Shown one piece after another: positions 1 through 8,151 of a DNA stretch of 9,816 nt. The notes beneath the pieces are model-generated. The model ran no database searches, was not told where the DNA came from, and saw nothing but the letters and a program-made list of their open reading frames with translations. This stretch comes from Thiobacillus sp. UBA6205 (GTDB taxonomy: Bacteria > Pseudomonadota > Gammaproteobacteria > Burkholderiales > Thiobacillaceae): contig DISR01000072.1 of the NCBI GenBank assembly GCA_002421825.1, forward strand, positions 1 to 9,816, given 5' to 3'. Within the stretch, counting starts at the first letter, position 1; every line of letters starts with the position of its first letter. The translations under genes and the position numbers were made by a program.

Positions 1-308
1 GCCGCATCAAGATCAAGTCGCTCAATTTCATGCGCGGCCGCACCTTCATCAACAAGTTCCTCATCATCGACGAGGCGCAGAACCTCACGCCCAAGCAGAT
101 GAAGACCCTCATCACCCGCGCCGGCCCCGGCACCAAGGTGGTGTGCCTGGGCAACATCTCGCAGATCGACACGCCTTACTTGACCGAGGGCAGTTCCGGC
201 CTAACCTACGTAGTGGACCATTTCAAGGGTTGGCCGCACAGCGGCCACGTGACCCTGGCGCGCGGCGAACGCTCGCGCCTCGCGGATTACGCCGCGGAAG
301 TGCTGTAA
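1..308 (+). CDS. PhoH-family ATPase, C-terminal part (5' truncated by window edge)
   Basis: The reading frame is open from the first full codon at base 3 and ends with TAA at 306-308; the N-terminus lies outside the window. The visible 101 residues are the end of a PhoH-type P-loop ATPase. They carry the Walker B strand and following helix (LIIDEAQNLTPKQMKTLITR), the sensor-like strand VVCLGNISQID, the segment TPYLTEGSSGLTYVVD, and the closing RGERSRLAD motif. This form of the C-terminus is typical of the longer PIN-PhoH (YlaK-like) proteins, which pair an N-terminal PIN RNase domain with the PhoH ATPase and are thought to be RNA-unwinding ribonucleases. The PIN part cannot be seen, so the subtype is inferred from sequence style. 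A DUF4197 gene follows after 23 bases on the same strand, so co-transcription is likely. Confidence 0.93.
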   Translation, partial: RIKIKSLNFMRGRTFINKFLIIDEAQNLTPKQMKTLITRAGPGTKVVCLGNISQIDTPYLTEGSSGLTYVVDHFKGWPHSGHVTLARGERSRLADYAAEVL

Positions 309-331
309 CCCGACACCCCAAGGAGAGGCAA

Positions 332-1081
332 ATGAAGAAAAAGTGGCTCGTACTGGCAACCGGCGTCGCGCTCGCCTCTTCCGCGCAGGCCTTCGACTGG
401 GGCAGCCTGCTCAAGGGCACGCTCGACAAGCCCGCCGCCCAGGAACAATCCGCCGCCGGGGTGGAGTCCCTCTCCGGCACCGAGATCAATTCCGGCCTCA
501 AGGAGGCGCTGACCCGCGGCGCCGATGCCGCCGTCGCCCAGCTCGGCAAGCAGGACGGCTTCTTCGGCGACAAGAAGCTGCGCATTCCCCTGCCCGAGCC
601 GCTGAAAAAGGCCGAAAGCGCCATGCGCCTGCTCGGCATGGGCAAGCAGGCCGACGAACTGGTGCTGGCCATGAACCGCGCCGCCGAGGCTGCCGTGCCG
701 GAGGCCAAGACCCTGCTGGTCGATGCGGTGAAGGACATGACGCTGGAAGACGCCAAGGGCATCCTTACCGGCGGCAAGACTTCGGCCACGGACTTCTTTC
801 GCCGCAAGACCGAGGCCAGGCTGACCGAGCGCTTCCAGCCCATCGTCAAGATCCAGACCGACCGGGTCGACCTGGCGCGGCAGTACAACCGCTACGCCGG
901 CATGGCCGCGCAGTACAACCTGGTCGACAAGAACCAGGCCAGCGTCGACCAGTACGTGACGCAGCAGGCGCTCGACCGCCTCTACACCGTGATCGGCGAG
1001 AAGGAAGCCGCCATCCGCGCCAACCCGCTGCAGGCCGGCAGCGATCTCTTGAAGAAGGTGTTCGGCGCGGTCAGCAACTGA
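332..1081 (+). CDS. DUF4197 family exported protein
   Basis: 249 residues. The ATG at 332 is chosen because AGGAGAG (321-327) sits at good spacing and because this start gives a clean Sec signal peptide: MKKK, a hydrophobic stretch, then AQA with probable cleavage before Phe21. An upstream in-frame start at 143 would lie inside the preceding gene and is rejected. The mature protein shows the pattern of the DUF4197 family: a GFFGDKKLRIPLP segment near residues 75-87, a helix with MNRAAEAAVPEA, then MTLEDAKGILTGG, and a late LTERFQPIVKIQ helix. The protein is predicted to be helical and periplasmic. No biochemical role is established for the family that I can state. Its gene follows a PhoH-family gene by 23 bases and its last 11 bases overlap the end of a convergent methyltransferase gene. 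Confidence 0.9.
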   Translation: MKKKWLVLATGVALASSAQAFDWGSLLKGTLDKPAAQEQSAAGVESLSGTEINSGLKEALTRGADAAVAQLGKQDGFFGDKKLRIPLPEPLKKAESAMRLLGMGKQADELVLAMNRAAEAAVPEAKTLLVDAVKDMTLEDAKGILTGGKTSATDFFRRKTEARLTERFQPIVKIQTDRVDLARQYNRYAGMAAQYNLVDKNQASVDQYVTQQALDRLYTVIGEKEAAIRANPLQAGSDLLKKVFGAVSN

Positions 1082-2567
1082 GCAGGCCCTGCCGCCGGAA
1101 AAAGCCGACATAGCCGTGCGCATGCTGCGCCGCCTGTTCGGCTGTGGCCTGGATGCCCGATGCGTTCAATTCCTGCAGCAGGCGTGTCGCCAGCGCATCG
1201 ATCGACATGCTGCCGTCCATGGCAGCCAGCAAGCGCCGCCCCCATTCGTCGACATCCAGCGCCACGTGGAAGGCGTTGGTCACCGGCCAGCCTGAAACGG
1301 ACGCCTGCGCGCGCGCAAGCGGCGGCGCCAGCGGAAAATCACCCGAGCAGTCGCGCCGCTCGGGAATGACGGCATGCAGGCGCACGCCCTGCAACTGCGC
1401 GAAATCCAGCAGCGCCTCCAGGAACGCCGCGTCCGCCTCGCCGCGGTAACCGTATTCGCGCGCCAGTTCCAGCGCCTGCCCGCTTGCCGTCGCATAGTCG
1501 AGCCCCCGCGGATAGGCGGCGGCCAGCACGACAAGAAAGGCCTTGAGCAAGGGATGGGCGGCGGGCAGGCGCTCGCCTGCGCTGGCGGAGAAATGCTGCT
1601 CGCACGCTCCGGCGAAATCGAGTTCGTCGTCCGACGTCAGCTCGGCGCTGAAGGCCAGTCCTTCCAGCAGCTCGGCGCGCTGAGGCTGCGGCAAGACCGC
1701 GTCGTCGCGCACCAGCAGGGCGCGGCGGAAGCGCGTGTCGAGCGCCTCGTCCAGTCCCGCCTCGGCTTCCAGCCAGCGCTCGCAGCGCGCCTCGCCTGAC
1801 AGGCCCCAGTCGTTTTCCAGCGCCACGCGCGCGCGGCGCGGCCCCGCTTCGCCCAGATAGCGCAGGCCGTGCGCGCCCGCATCGGCAACGAAGCGCGCGA
1901 AGGGGAATGCCTGGTTGGTTTCGGACAGGTACTCGTGGAACACATAAGAGGGCGAGGCCTTCATCAGGTATTCCGCCTCCTTGCGCAGGCGCGCGTCGTC
2001 GAATGCCGCGGCAGCGAGCAGGCTGCGCGCCCGCTCCACGCGCTGCACGGGACCCAGCTCCGGCCGGTCGTGCTCCAGCAGCAGCCGGCGCAGCCGGCCG
2101 TAGCTGCGCCAGCCGACTGCCACGTTGAAGCTGACATAGGCGATGCCCTGCGGCTTGAGCAGCCTGCGGCAGGCGGCAAGCAGCGCCTCGCGCACGAAAT
2201 CCGGCACCCAGGAATACACGCCGTGGGCGATGATGAAATCGAATTCGCCGAGATCGTCCGGCAATGCGGCGATGTCGCCGTGGCGCAGGGAGATGTTGTT
2301 CATCTGCAGGCGCGCGACGAAGGCCAGCCCCTCTTCCACCTGCACGCGCGAAAGATCGACGCCGACGAATTCCCCTTCCGGATAACGCGCCGCCATCGGA
2401 ATGAGATTGCCGCCCTGCGCGCAGCCCAGCTCCAGCACGCGCGCGCTGCGCGCATCCTCCGCCGCGAAGCCGTGCAGCCGCGCCAGCGCCGCGAGGAAAT
2501 CCGGCTCGGTTTCCGGGAACGGCAGGCGGTCGTAGGGAAGCGCGTCGTAGCTTCGCAGGGAGTCCAT
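1071..2567 (-). CDS. Class I SAM methyltransferase with methyltransferase-regulatory domain (protein lysine methyltransferase-like)
   Basis: 498 residues, ATG at 2567, TGA at 1071-1073. The N-terminus has the family signature YDALPYDRLPFPETEPDFLA (residues 7-26). A Rossmann SAM-binding fold follows: VLELGCAQGGN (44-54, motif I), GVDLS with acidic D71 (motif II), GDIAALP (97-103) and FDFIIAHGVYSWV (109-121). Residues about 195-280 (SPSYVFHEYL, FPFARFVADAGAHGLRYLGE) fit the methyltransferase-regulatory domain seen in rickettsial outer-membrane-protein lysine methyltransferases PKMT1/2. The last 200 residues resemble their winged-helix C-terminal part. Rickettsial relatives methylate protein lysines, so this may too, but the substrate is unknown. 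It is the third gene after PP2C and FHA genes, 37 bases below the FHA stop. The ribosome-binding site is weak (GGAAG about 16 bases upstream), suggesting dependence on translation of the upstream genes. Confidence 0.86.
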   Translation of the reverse strand: MDSLRSYDALPYDRLPFPETEPDFLAALARLHGFAAEDARSARVLELGCAQGGNLIPMAARYPEGEFVGVDLSRVQVEEGLAFVARLQMNNISLRHGDIAALPDDLGEFDFIIAHGVYSWVPDFVREALLAACRRLLKPQGIAYVSFNVAVGWRSYGRLRRLLLEHDRPELGPVQRVERARSLLAAAAFDDARLRKEAEYLMKASPSYVFHEYLSETNQAFPFARFVADAGAHGLRYLGEAGPRRARVALENDWGLSGEARCERWLEAEAGLDEALDTRFRRALLVRDDAVLPQPQRAELLEGLAFSAELTSDDELDFAGACEQHFSASAGERLPAAHPLLKAFLVVLAAAYPRGLDYATASGQALELAREYGYRGEADAAFLEALLDFAQLQGVRLHAVIPERRDCSGDFPLAPPLARAQASVSGWPVTNAFHVALDVDEWGRRLLAAMDGSMSIDALATRLLQELNASGIQATAEQAAQHAHGYVGFFRRQGLLSC

Positions 2568-2604
2568 GATATGCGCCGCCGGCTTCCGCCTTGGTGCGGC
2601 CGGA

Positions 2605-3288
2605 TTACTTCAGCAGGAACTGAAACTCTTCCCCGGCCACGCTGACGACGTCGTCTGGCATCAGCGGCTGCGGCTCGGTGCCGATGGACTTGCCGTTGAG
2701 CAGCGCGGGCTTGCGCCCTTCGACATGGGTGAGGAAGTAGCCGTGCGGGCGGCGGTTGACCACAGCCACCTGCACGCCCGGCTTGCCGAAGGTGTGCAAC
2801 ACGCGCGGCAGCTCGATGTCCATGCCCGCCTGCGGCCCCTTCGTCATCCTTGCCAGGCCAAGGCGGAGAGCGCCCCCGGACTGCGCGGATTTTTTCGCCG
2901 CCGCCCGTTCGAGGCCGGCGGCCGGGATTGACGCGCCTTCCATCTCGGGCGCCATCCCCTTGATCACCATGGTCCGGTCCAGGCTGGGGCCGCTCGCGGC
3001 CTTCTGGCTGCGATAGCGGATCTGGCAGCCGGCAATCTCGATCACGTCGTCGTGCTGCAGGATGTGACGATTGATGCGCTTGCCGTTGACCAGCGTGCCG
3101 TTGGTGCTCCCCAGGTCTTCCAGGATGTCGTCGTTGCCGACCGTGTTGATCACGGCATGCGTGCGGCTGACGCCCGGCAGGGCGAGCTGCAGGCTGCTGC
3201 CATCCAGGCTGCCGACGGTGAAGCGCGGCGTGTCGATGAAATGGGTGCCCGCCACCTCGCCGTCGATCGTGAGTATCAGTTTTGCCAT
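2605..3288 (-). CDS. FHA-domain protein with a second, degenerate FHA-like domain
   Basis: 227 residues, ATG at 3288, TAA at 2605-2607. Residues about 1-95 are a forkhead-associated domain, the phosphothreonine-peptide reader: FTVGSLDGSS (23-32), VSRTHA (40-45), EDLGSTNGTLVNGK (57-70) and LQHDDVIEI (77-85). Ser41, Arg42, His44, Asn63 and Gly64 are present, but the Arg that normally follows the first conserved Gly (the GR motif) is Ser27. A linker (about 96-140, with DRTMVIKG) leads to residues 141-227, which have an FHA-like layout (HTFGK, VVNRR, LLNGK, LMPDDVVSV) but lack the SRxH motif. There is no signal peptide or membrane segment, so it is cytosolic. Its start lies 6 bases after the PP2C stop with no clear ribosome-binding site, so translational coupling is likely. 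It probably reads phosphothreonines made by the neighbouring kinase. Confidence 0.9.
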   Translation of the reverse strand: MAKLILTIDGEVAGTHFIDTPRFTVGSLDGSSLQLALPGVSRTHAVINTVGNDDILEDLGSTNGTLVNGKRINRHILQHDDVIEIAGCQIRYRSQKAASGPSLDRTMVIKGMAPEMEGASIPAAGLERAAAKKSAQSGGALRLGLARMTKGPQAGMDIELPRVLHTFGKPGVQVAVVNRRPHGYFLTHVEGRKPALLNGKSIGTEPQPLMPDDVVSVAGEEFQFLLK

Positions 3289-3294
3289 AGGTAT

Positions 3295-4119
3295 TTAGCG
3301 GCCGAAAAGCCGCGAGAGGAAAGTCCTGATCATGCCGCCGGCCGAAGGCTGCGGCACGATTTTCGCCAGGATGACGGAAATGTTGTCCTCACCGCCGTTG
3401 TCGTTGGCGATCATCACCAGCTGCTTCGCCGCCAGCGGCAGGTTGGCCTGCAGCGAATTCAACACCAGCTCGATGTCGGCATCGTCCACCATGTCGTTGA
3501 GGCCGTCCGAACAGATCAGGTAAACATCGCCGATCTGCGCCGCGCCGCCGCCCAGGGTCACGTGCACGTCGGGTTGCAGCCCCAGCCCTCGCGTCACCAG
3601 GTGCCGATTGTGTGAAGTTTCCGCATCCCTGGCGCTGACGATGCCGAGGTCGATCTGCTCCTGCAGCAGCGAATGGTCGTGGGTCAGCAGCTCGAGGCGT
3701 CCGTTCCGCAGCCGGTAGATGCGCGAGTCGCCGACATGCGCGATGGCGATCTGGCCGTCGCGCAGCATCAGCAGGGCCGCGGTCGAGCCCATCACCTGCT
3801 CCTGGCCGGCGCCGCGCTCGGCAAGCTTCCGGCTGGCTTCGTAGATCAGGCGATTCGCGCCCTTGACGGCCTTGCGCAACAGCACTGCCGGATCGGCGCC
3901 GGCATCCTTCTTCAGGCCTTCTTCCACCACCTCCATGATCGAGCTGGTGGCAAGCGCGCTCGCGACATTGCCGGCCTTGTAGCCGCCCATGCCGTCAGCC
4001 AGCACCAGCAGGCCCAGCCTGGGATTGGCGGCGATGCTGTCCTCGTTGAGATTCCGTATCAAGCCGACGTCGGTTTCGGCCGCTATATCCAGCAATGCAG
4101 GGGAAATGGCAGTGGGCAC
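3295..4119 (-). CDS. PP2C-family Ser/Thr protein phosphatase (Stp1/PppA type)
   Basis: 274 residues. The start is a GTG at 4117-4119, supported by AGGA seven bases upstream; no ATG gives a better N-terminus. All bacterial PP2C metal-site motifs are in order: ETDVGLIRNLNEDS (15-28), LVLADGMGGYKAGN (about 38-51), GSTAALLML, IAHVGDSRIYRLR, LICSDGLNDMV, and GGEDNISVI near the end. The aspartates of these motifs bind the two Mn/Mg ions used to hydrolyse phospho-Ser/Thr. There is no membrane helix, so it is cytosolic. It is the first gene of an operon with the FHA and methyltransferase genes and is divergent from a Ser/Thr kinase gene, so it very probably reverses that kinase's phosphorylation. The short tail (SAGGMIRTFLSRLFGR) is basic and amphipathic and might touch the membrane; that is inference. 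Confidence 0.95.
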   Translation of the reverse strand: MPTAISPALLDIAAETDVGLIRNLNEDSIAANPRLGLLVLADGMGGYKAGNVASALATSSIMEVVEEGLKKDAGADPAVLLRKAVKGANRLIYEASRKLAERGAGQEQVMGSTAALLMLRDGQIAIAHVGDSRIYRLRNGRLELLTHDHSLLQEQIDLGIVSARDAETSHNRHLVTRGLGLQPDVHVTLGGGAAQIGDVYLICSDGLNDMVDDADIELVLNSLQANLPLAAKQLVMIANDNGGEDNISVILAKIVPQPSAGGMIRTFLSRLFGR

Positions 4120-4142
4120 GGCTCAGTCCTATCCTCTTGGTT

Positions 4143-4151
4143 TGTTATAAT
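4143..4151 (+). promoter_or_regulatory. Extended -10 promoter for kinase-lipoprotein operon
   Basis: TGTTATAAT is a perfect extended -10 element (TGn followed by consensus TATAAT at 4146-4151), in an AT-rich island inside the 96-base gap between the divergent phosphatase and kinase genes. It should start transcription near 4158, giving a leader of roughly 58 bases before the kinase ATG. No good -35 box lies 16-18 bases upstream, which is usual for extended -10 promoters. On the opposite strand the same island offers TATAAC (4149-4144) and TTGAGA (4169-4164), but their 14-base spacing is poor, so the phosphatase promoter remains unassigned. Confidence 0.65.
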
Positions 4152-4215
4152 TTTTTCGCCAATTCTCAACCATCGAGCAGCCCAAGGCAAGCCCCGCTCA
4201 CCCTTAATATCGAGT

Positions 4216-5715
4216 ATGGTCAACCAGCAGAAAATCGGCCGCTACGAAGTCGTCTCCGTGATGGGCCAGGGCGCGATGGGCACGGTGTACAAGGCCACCG
4301 ACCCGGTGATCGAGCGCGTCGTCGCCATCAAGACCATCAACCTCGAACTGTCGAACGAGGAGCGCGCCGAATTCGAGGAACGCTTCTACCGCGAAGCCAA
4401 GTCGGCCGGGCGCCTCAACCATCCCAACATCGTCACCATCTACGACGTCGGCGAAACGGAAAACGCCGCCTACATCGCCATGGAATACATCGAGGGCGAA
4501 TCGCTGCGCGACGTGCTCGACTCCGGCGTGGTGCTGCCGCCGAAGCGCATCTGCCAGATCGCCGCGCACGTTGCCAACGCGCTGCACTACGCGCACGAAA
4601 ACGGCGTGGTGCACCGCGACATCAAGCCCGCCAACATCATGATCTCGCGCAACCGCGACGTGAAGCTGATGGACTTCGGCATCGCCCTCATCCCCACCGG
4701 CTCGCGCACCCAGGCCGGCACCGTGCTGGGCTCGCCCAAGTACATGGCGCCCGAGCAGCTGGCCGGCAGGGAAACCGACGGCAGGGCCGACATCTTTTCG
4801 CTGGGCGCGGTACTGTACGAAATGCTGGCCGGCGCCACGCCCTTCAACGGCGACAACCTCAGCGCCATCCTGTACAAGATCCTGAACGAGGAGCCGGTGC
4901 CGCCCAGCAAGCTCAACGCGCGCGTGCCCCCCGCCTTCGACCGCATCGTCGCCAGGGCGCTGGCCAAGCGCCCCGAGGACCGCTACCAGACCGCCAGGGA
5001 GTTCGCGCGCGAACTGCGCAACTACGAAATGCTGGTTTCCGGCGATGCCGGCCAGGCCGCGACGGACGATGCCGAAACCCGGCTGATGAAAAAAAACCCG
5101 GCCGGCATGGCGCGCCGCGCCGGCGCCGACCCGCTCGACGTCAAGACCGAAATCCTGCTGCCGCCCCCTGTGCACAGGCGGGACGACAAGGCCCGGCCGG
5201 CCGGCCCGGCGCCAAAAAATGCGCGTGTCATCGCCCTGCTCGCCATTGCCGTGCTGGCCGTGGCCGGCTATGCGCTGATGCGGCCGGACGGCGAGGCGCA
5301 GGCGCCCGACGTGCCTGCCCGGCTTGCCGTGACAGCGGAGACCGCAGCGCAGGATGCGCAAGCGTCCGCGCCCGCCGCAGCCGAACAGAACGCGGCAGAA
5401 CAGCCCGGCGCCGACATCCGGCCGCAAAAAACACAGCCCGCTCCGGCTGCCGCGCCTGTGGCGCGCGCGCCCATGGTCGGCCCCGAGCCGCCCGCGGCCG
5501 CAACCGCGAGCGCCACACTGAGCTTCGCCATCACCCCCTGGGGCGAGGTCCTCGTCGACGGCAAGCGCGCCGGCATTTCGCCGCCGCTCACCCGGCTGGA
5601 ACTGCCGCCGGGCACGCACAGCATCGAAATCCGCAACGGCACCTTCGCCACGCACCGTGTTAAAGTCAACCTCGACGCCGACGAGAACATGAAGATCAAG
5701 CACCGATTCAAATGA
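4216..5715 (+). CDS. Membrane Ser/Thr protein kinase with C-terminal PEGA domain
   Basis: 499 residues from the ATG at 4216, chosen because the kinase domain begins about ten residues later (IGRYEVVSVMGQGAMG); the frame stays open far upstream, but that part overlaps the divergent phosphatase gene. Hanks-type kinase features are complete: glycine loop GQGAMG (17-22), VAIK with Lys39, Glu60, HRDIKPAN (133-140), DFG (153-155), activation-loop threonines 161, 165 and 169, and APE (178-180). The domain ends near 272. A linker to about 336 holds T288 (AETRLM) and T311 (VKTEIL). One membrane helix spans 338-355. A Pro/Ala-rich spacer (about 360-430) leads to a PEGA domain (about 434-497: PWGEVLVDGK, LELPPGTHSIEI). 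The kinase is thus cytosolic and PEGA periplasmic, suggesting an envelope sensor. It overlaps the downstream lipoprotein gene by ATGA. Its ribosome-binding site is weak (GAG only). Confidence 0.95.
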   Translation: MVNQQKIGRYEVVSVMGQGAMGTVYKATDPVIERVVAIKTINLELSNEERAEFEERFYREAKSAGRLNHPNIVTIYDVGETENAAYIAMEYIEGESLRDVLDSGVVLPPKRICQIAAHVANALHYAHENGVVHRDIKPANIMISRNRDVKLMDFGIALIPTGSRTQAGTVLGSPKYMAPEQLAGRETDGRADIFSLGAVLYEMLAGATPFNGDNLSAILYKILNEEPVPPSKLNARVPPAFDRIVARALAKRPEDRYQTAREFARELRNYEMLVSGDAGQAATDDAETRLMKKNPAGMARRAGADPLDVKTEILLPPPVHRRDDKARPAGPAPKNARVIALLAIAVLAVAGYALMRPDGEAQAPDVPARLAVTAETAAQDAQASAPAAAEQNAAEQPGADIRPQKTQPAPAAAPVARAPMVGPEPPAAATASATLSFAITPWGEVLVDGKRAGISPPLTRLELPPGTHSIEIRNGTFATHRVKVNLDADENMKIKHRFK

Positions 5716-6143
5716 AGCGAAACCTGTCCGACACCCTGCGCGCCATCCTCCTGGCATCCTGCTGCACCCTGCTGATGACGGCCTGCTCGACCAGCTTCGT
5801 GCGCGACACCGGGCTGGACAAGCTCGCCCCGCGCAAGGCCGAGCAGGAATTGTCCGCCGGCATCCGCGCCTATGAAGACGGCAACTACAAGAATGCGCTC
5901 AAGCACCTGCAGGGTGCGCTCGACGAAGGCCTGATCCTGGATTCCGACAAGGTGGTGGCGCACAAATACCTCGCCTTCGTGCACTGCGCCCACGGGCGCA
6001 CGGCACAGTGCCGCGACGAATTCCGTGAAGCCCTGGGGCTTGACCCCAAATTCGAACTGGGGCCGACGGAAATCGGCCATCCGGCCTGGGGGCCGGTGTT
6101 CAAGAGCGTCAAGGCGGAGCTGGCGAAGAAACCGCAGAAATAA
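5712..6143 (+). CDS. TPR-type lipoprotein, TssQ-like
   Basis: 143 residues, TAA at 6141-6143. A lipoprotein signal peptide ends in the lipobox LMTAC, making Cys25 the lipidated residue; Ser26 at +2 favours sorting to the outer membrane. Residues about 41-112 form TPR-like helical pairs (AYEDGNYKNALKHLQGALDE, then HKYLAFVHCAHGRTAQCRDEF). A conserved-looking tail has FELGPTEIGHPAWGPVFKSV. Cys92 and Cys100 could form a periplasmic disulfide. The pattern resembles the lipoproteins named TssQ, found beside kinase genes of type VI secretion clusters in Betaproteobacteria; that identification is from memory of the family and is tentative. The ATG overlaps the kinase TGA (ATGA), so translation is coupled and the protein is likely a partner of the kinase's periplasmic PEGA domain. 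The operon ends at the terminator that follows. Confidence 0.85.
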   Translation: MKRNLSDTLRAILLASCCTLLMTACSTSFVRDTGLDKLAPRKAEQELSAGIRAYEDGNYKNALKHLQGALDEGLILDSDKVVAHKYLAFVHCAHGRTAQCRDEFREALGLDPKFELGPTEIGHPAWGPVFKSVKAELAKKPQK

Positions 6144-6155
6144 GGGCCTGGACTG

Positions 6156-6190
6156 TGCCGCGGGTACAGCCGATTTCCAGCGCCGCGGCA
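6156..6190 (+). other. Inverted repeat upstream of the operon terminator
   Basis: TGCCGCGG (6156-6163) and CCGCGGCA (6183-6190) are perfect inverted 8-base arms with a 19-base loop. The hairpin lies between the lipoprotein stop and the terminator stem, only nine bases before the latter. No U-run follows it, so it is not a terminator itself. It may protect the 3' end of the mRNA or be chance in GC-rich DNA. Confidence 0.4.
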
Positions 6191-6199
6191 AGCATGCTG

Positions 6200-6234
6200 A
6201 CGGCCGTTCCCCGATGCGGGAACGGCCGTTTTGT

Positions 6235-6236
<2 letters not shown>
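6200..6236 (+). terminator. Rho-independent terminator of the kinase-lipoprotein operon
   Basis: Perfect 12-base-pair stem ACGGCCGTTCCC (6200-6211) with GGGAACGGCCGT (6218-6229), loop CGATGC, followed on the plus strand by TTTTGTTT. It sits 57 bases after the lipoprotein stop. The convergent helicase gene's stop codon (6235-6237) lies inside the T-rich tail, so the same stem begins just after that gene ends. On the minus strand no T-run follows the stem, so it would end the helicase transcript less well. Confidence 0.92.
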
Positions 6237-7677
<1,441 letters not shown>

Positions 7678-7937
7678 GGGACTCCAGCGACATCGGCCTC
7701 GGTCACCGCAGCGCGCTCGGGCGCTGCCGGTTGCGACGCCAGTCGCGGGCAGACGAATCAGGGTTAGGGCCTTCTGGAACGGCAGGCGCCGTGAAGACGC
7801 GGCGAAGAGACTGGCTGTCGACACCGCTGCGCGGCACCGGTTCGATGTCGCACTGCAACATGATACCCGAAAGCGCGCTGGCGCGCAGCCCCGATGCCTG
7901 CAGCGGCGCAGTCGGGCCGACCGGCGGGGGAATCGGC

Positions 7938-8123
7938 TCAGCCGTGTCCCGAAAGCTGCCGGATCAGCGCGAACGTGATCAGTGCCATCGCGAGCAGCAG
8001 CGCGAAGAACACCAGCGAGCGCTGCTCGAAGCGTCGCCCCGCCCTGCGCTCGAGCACATCGAGCAGCCGGTCGGCCGCCAGGTAGAGCACTGCCGCCGTG
8101 ATGACGAAATAGACGAGGTCCAT
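7938..8123 (-). CDS. Small two-helix membrane protein, function unknown
   Basis: 61 residues from ATG at 8123 to TGA at 7938-7940. Two hydrophobic helices are evident: residues 3-18 (LVYFVITAAVLYLAAD) and 37-54 (LVFFALLLAMALITFALI). They are joined by a charged loop rich in Arg and Glu (DVLERRAGRRFEQR), which the positive-inside rule places in the cytosol. An in-frame TTG at 8192 would give 84 residues, but that extension is encoded by the terminator hairpin and its A-run, so it is rejected. AGGG lies about ten bases before the ATG. I do not recognise a named family, though small proteins of this build are common in Betaproteobacteria. It lies on the same strand as slmA, 29 bases below a strong terminator, so its transcription is a puzzle (see findings). 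Confidence 0.72.
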   Translation of the reverse strand: MDLVYFVITAAVLYLAADRLLDVLERRAGRRFEQRSLVFFALLLAMALITFALIRQLSGHG

Positions 8124-8151
8124 GGCGGGAACCCTACGCGATCGACGGACG

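Noticed and set aside
143..331. Upstream extension of the DUF4197 gene
   Set aside because: It overlaps the PhoH gene in another frame and would hide the signal peptide; the ATG at 332 has a good ribosome-binding site.
4204..5757. 517-codon open frame on the minus strand opposite the kinase gene
   Set aside because: It is the antisense shadow of a clear kinase gene in GC-rich DNA; the product is low-complexity and matches no fold.
7678..7824. 49-residue N-terminal extension of the helicase
   Set aside because: Arg/Ala-rich with no family resemblance; the ATG at 7677 gives the usual helicase N-terminus and has GGAG upstream.
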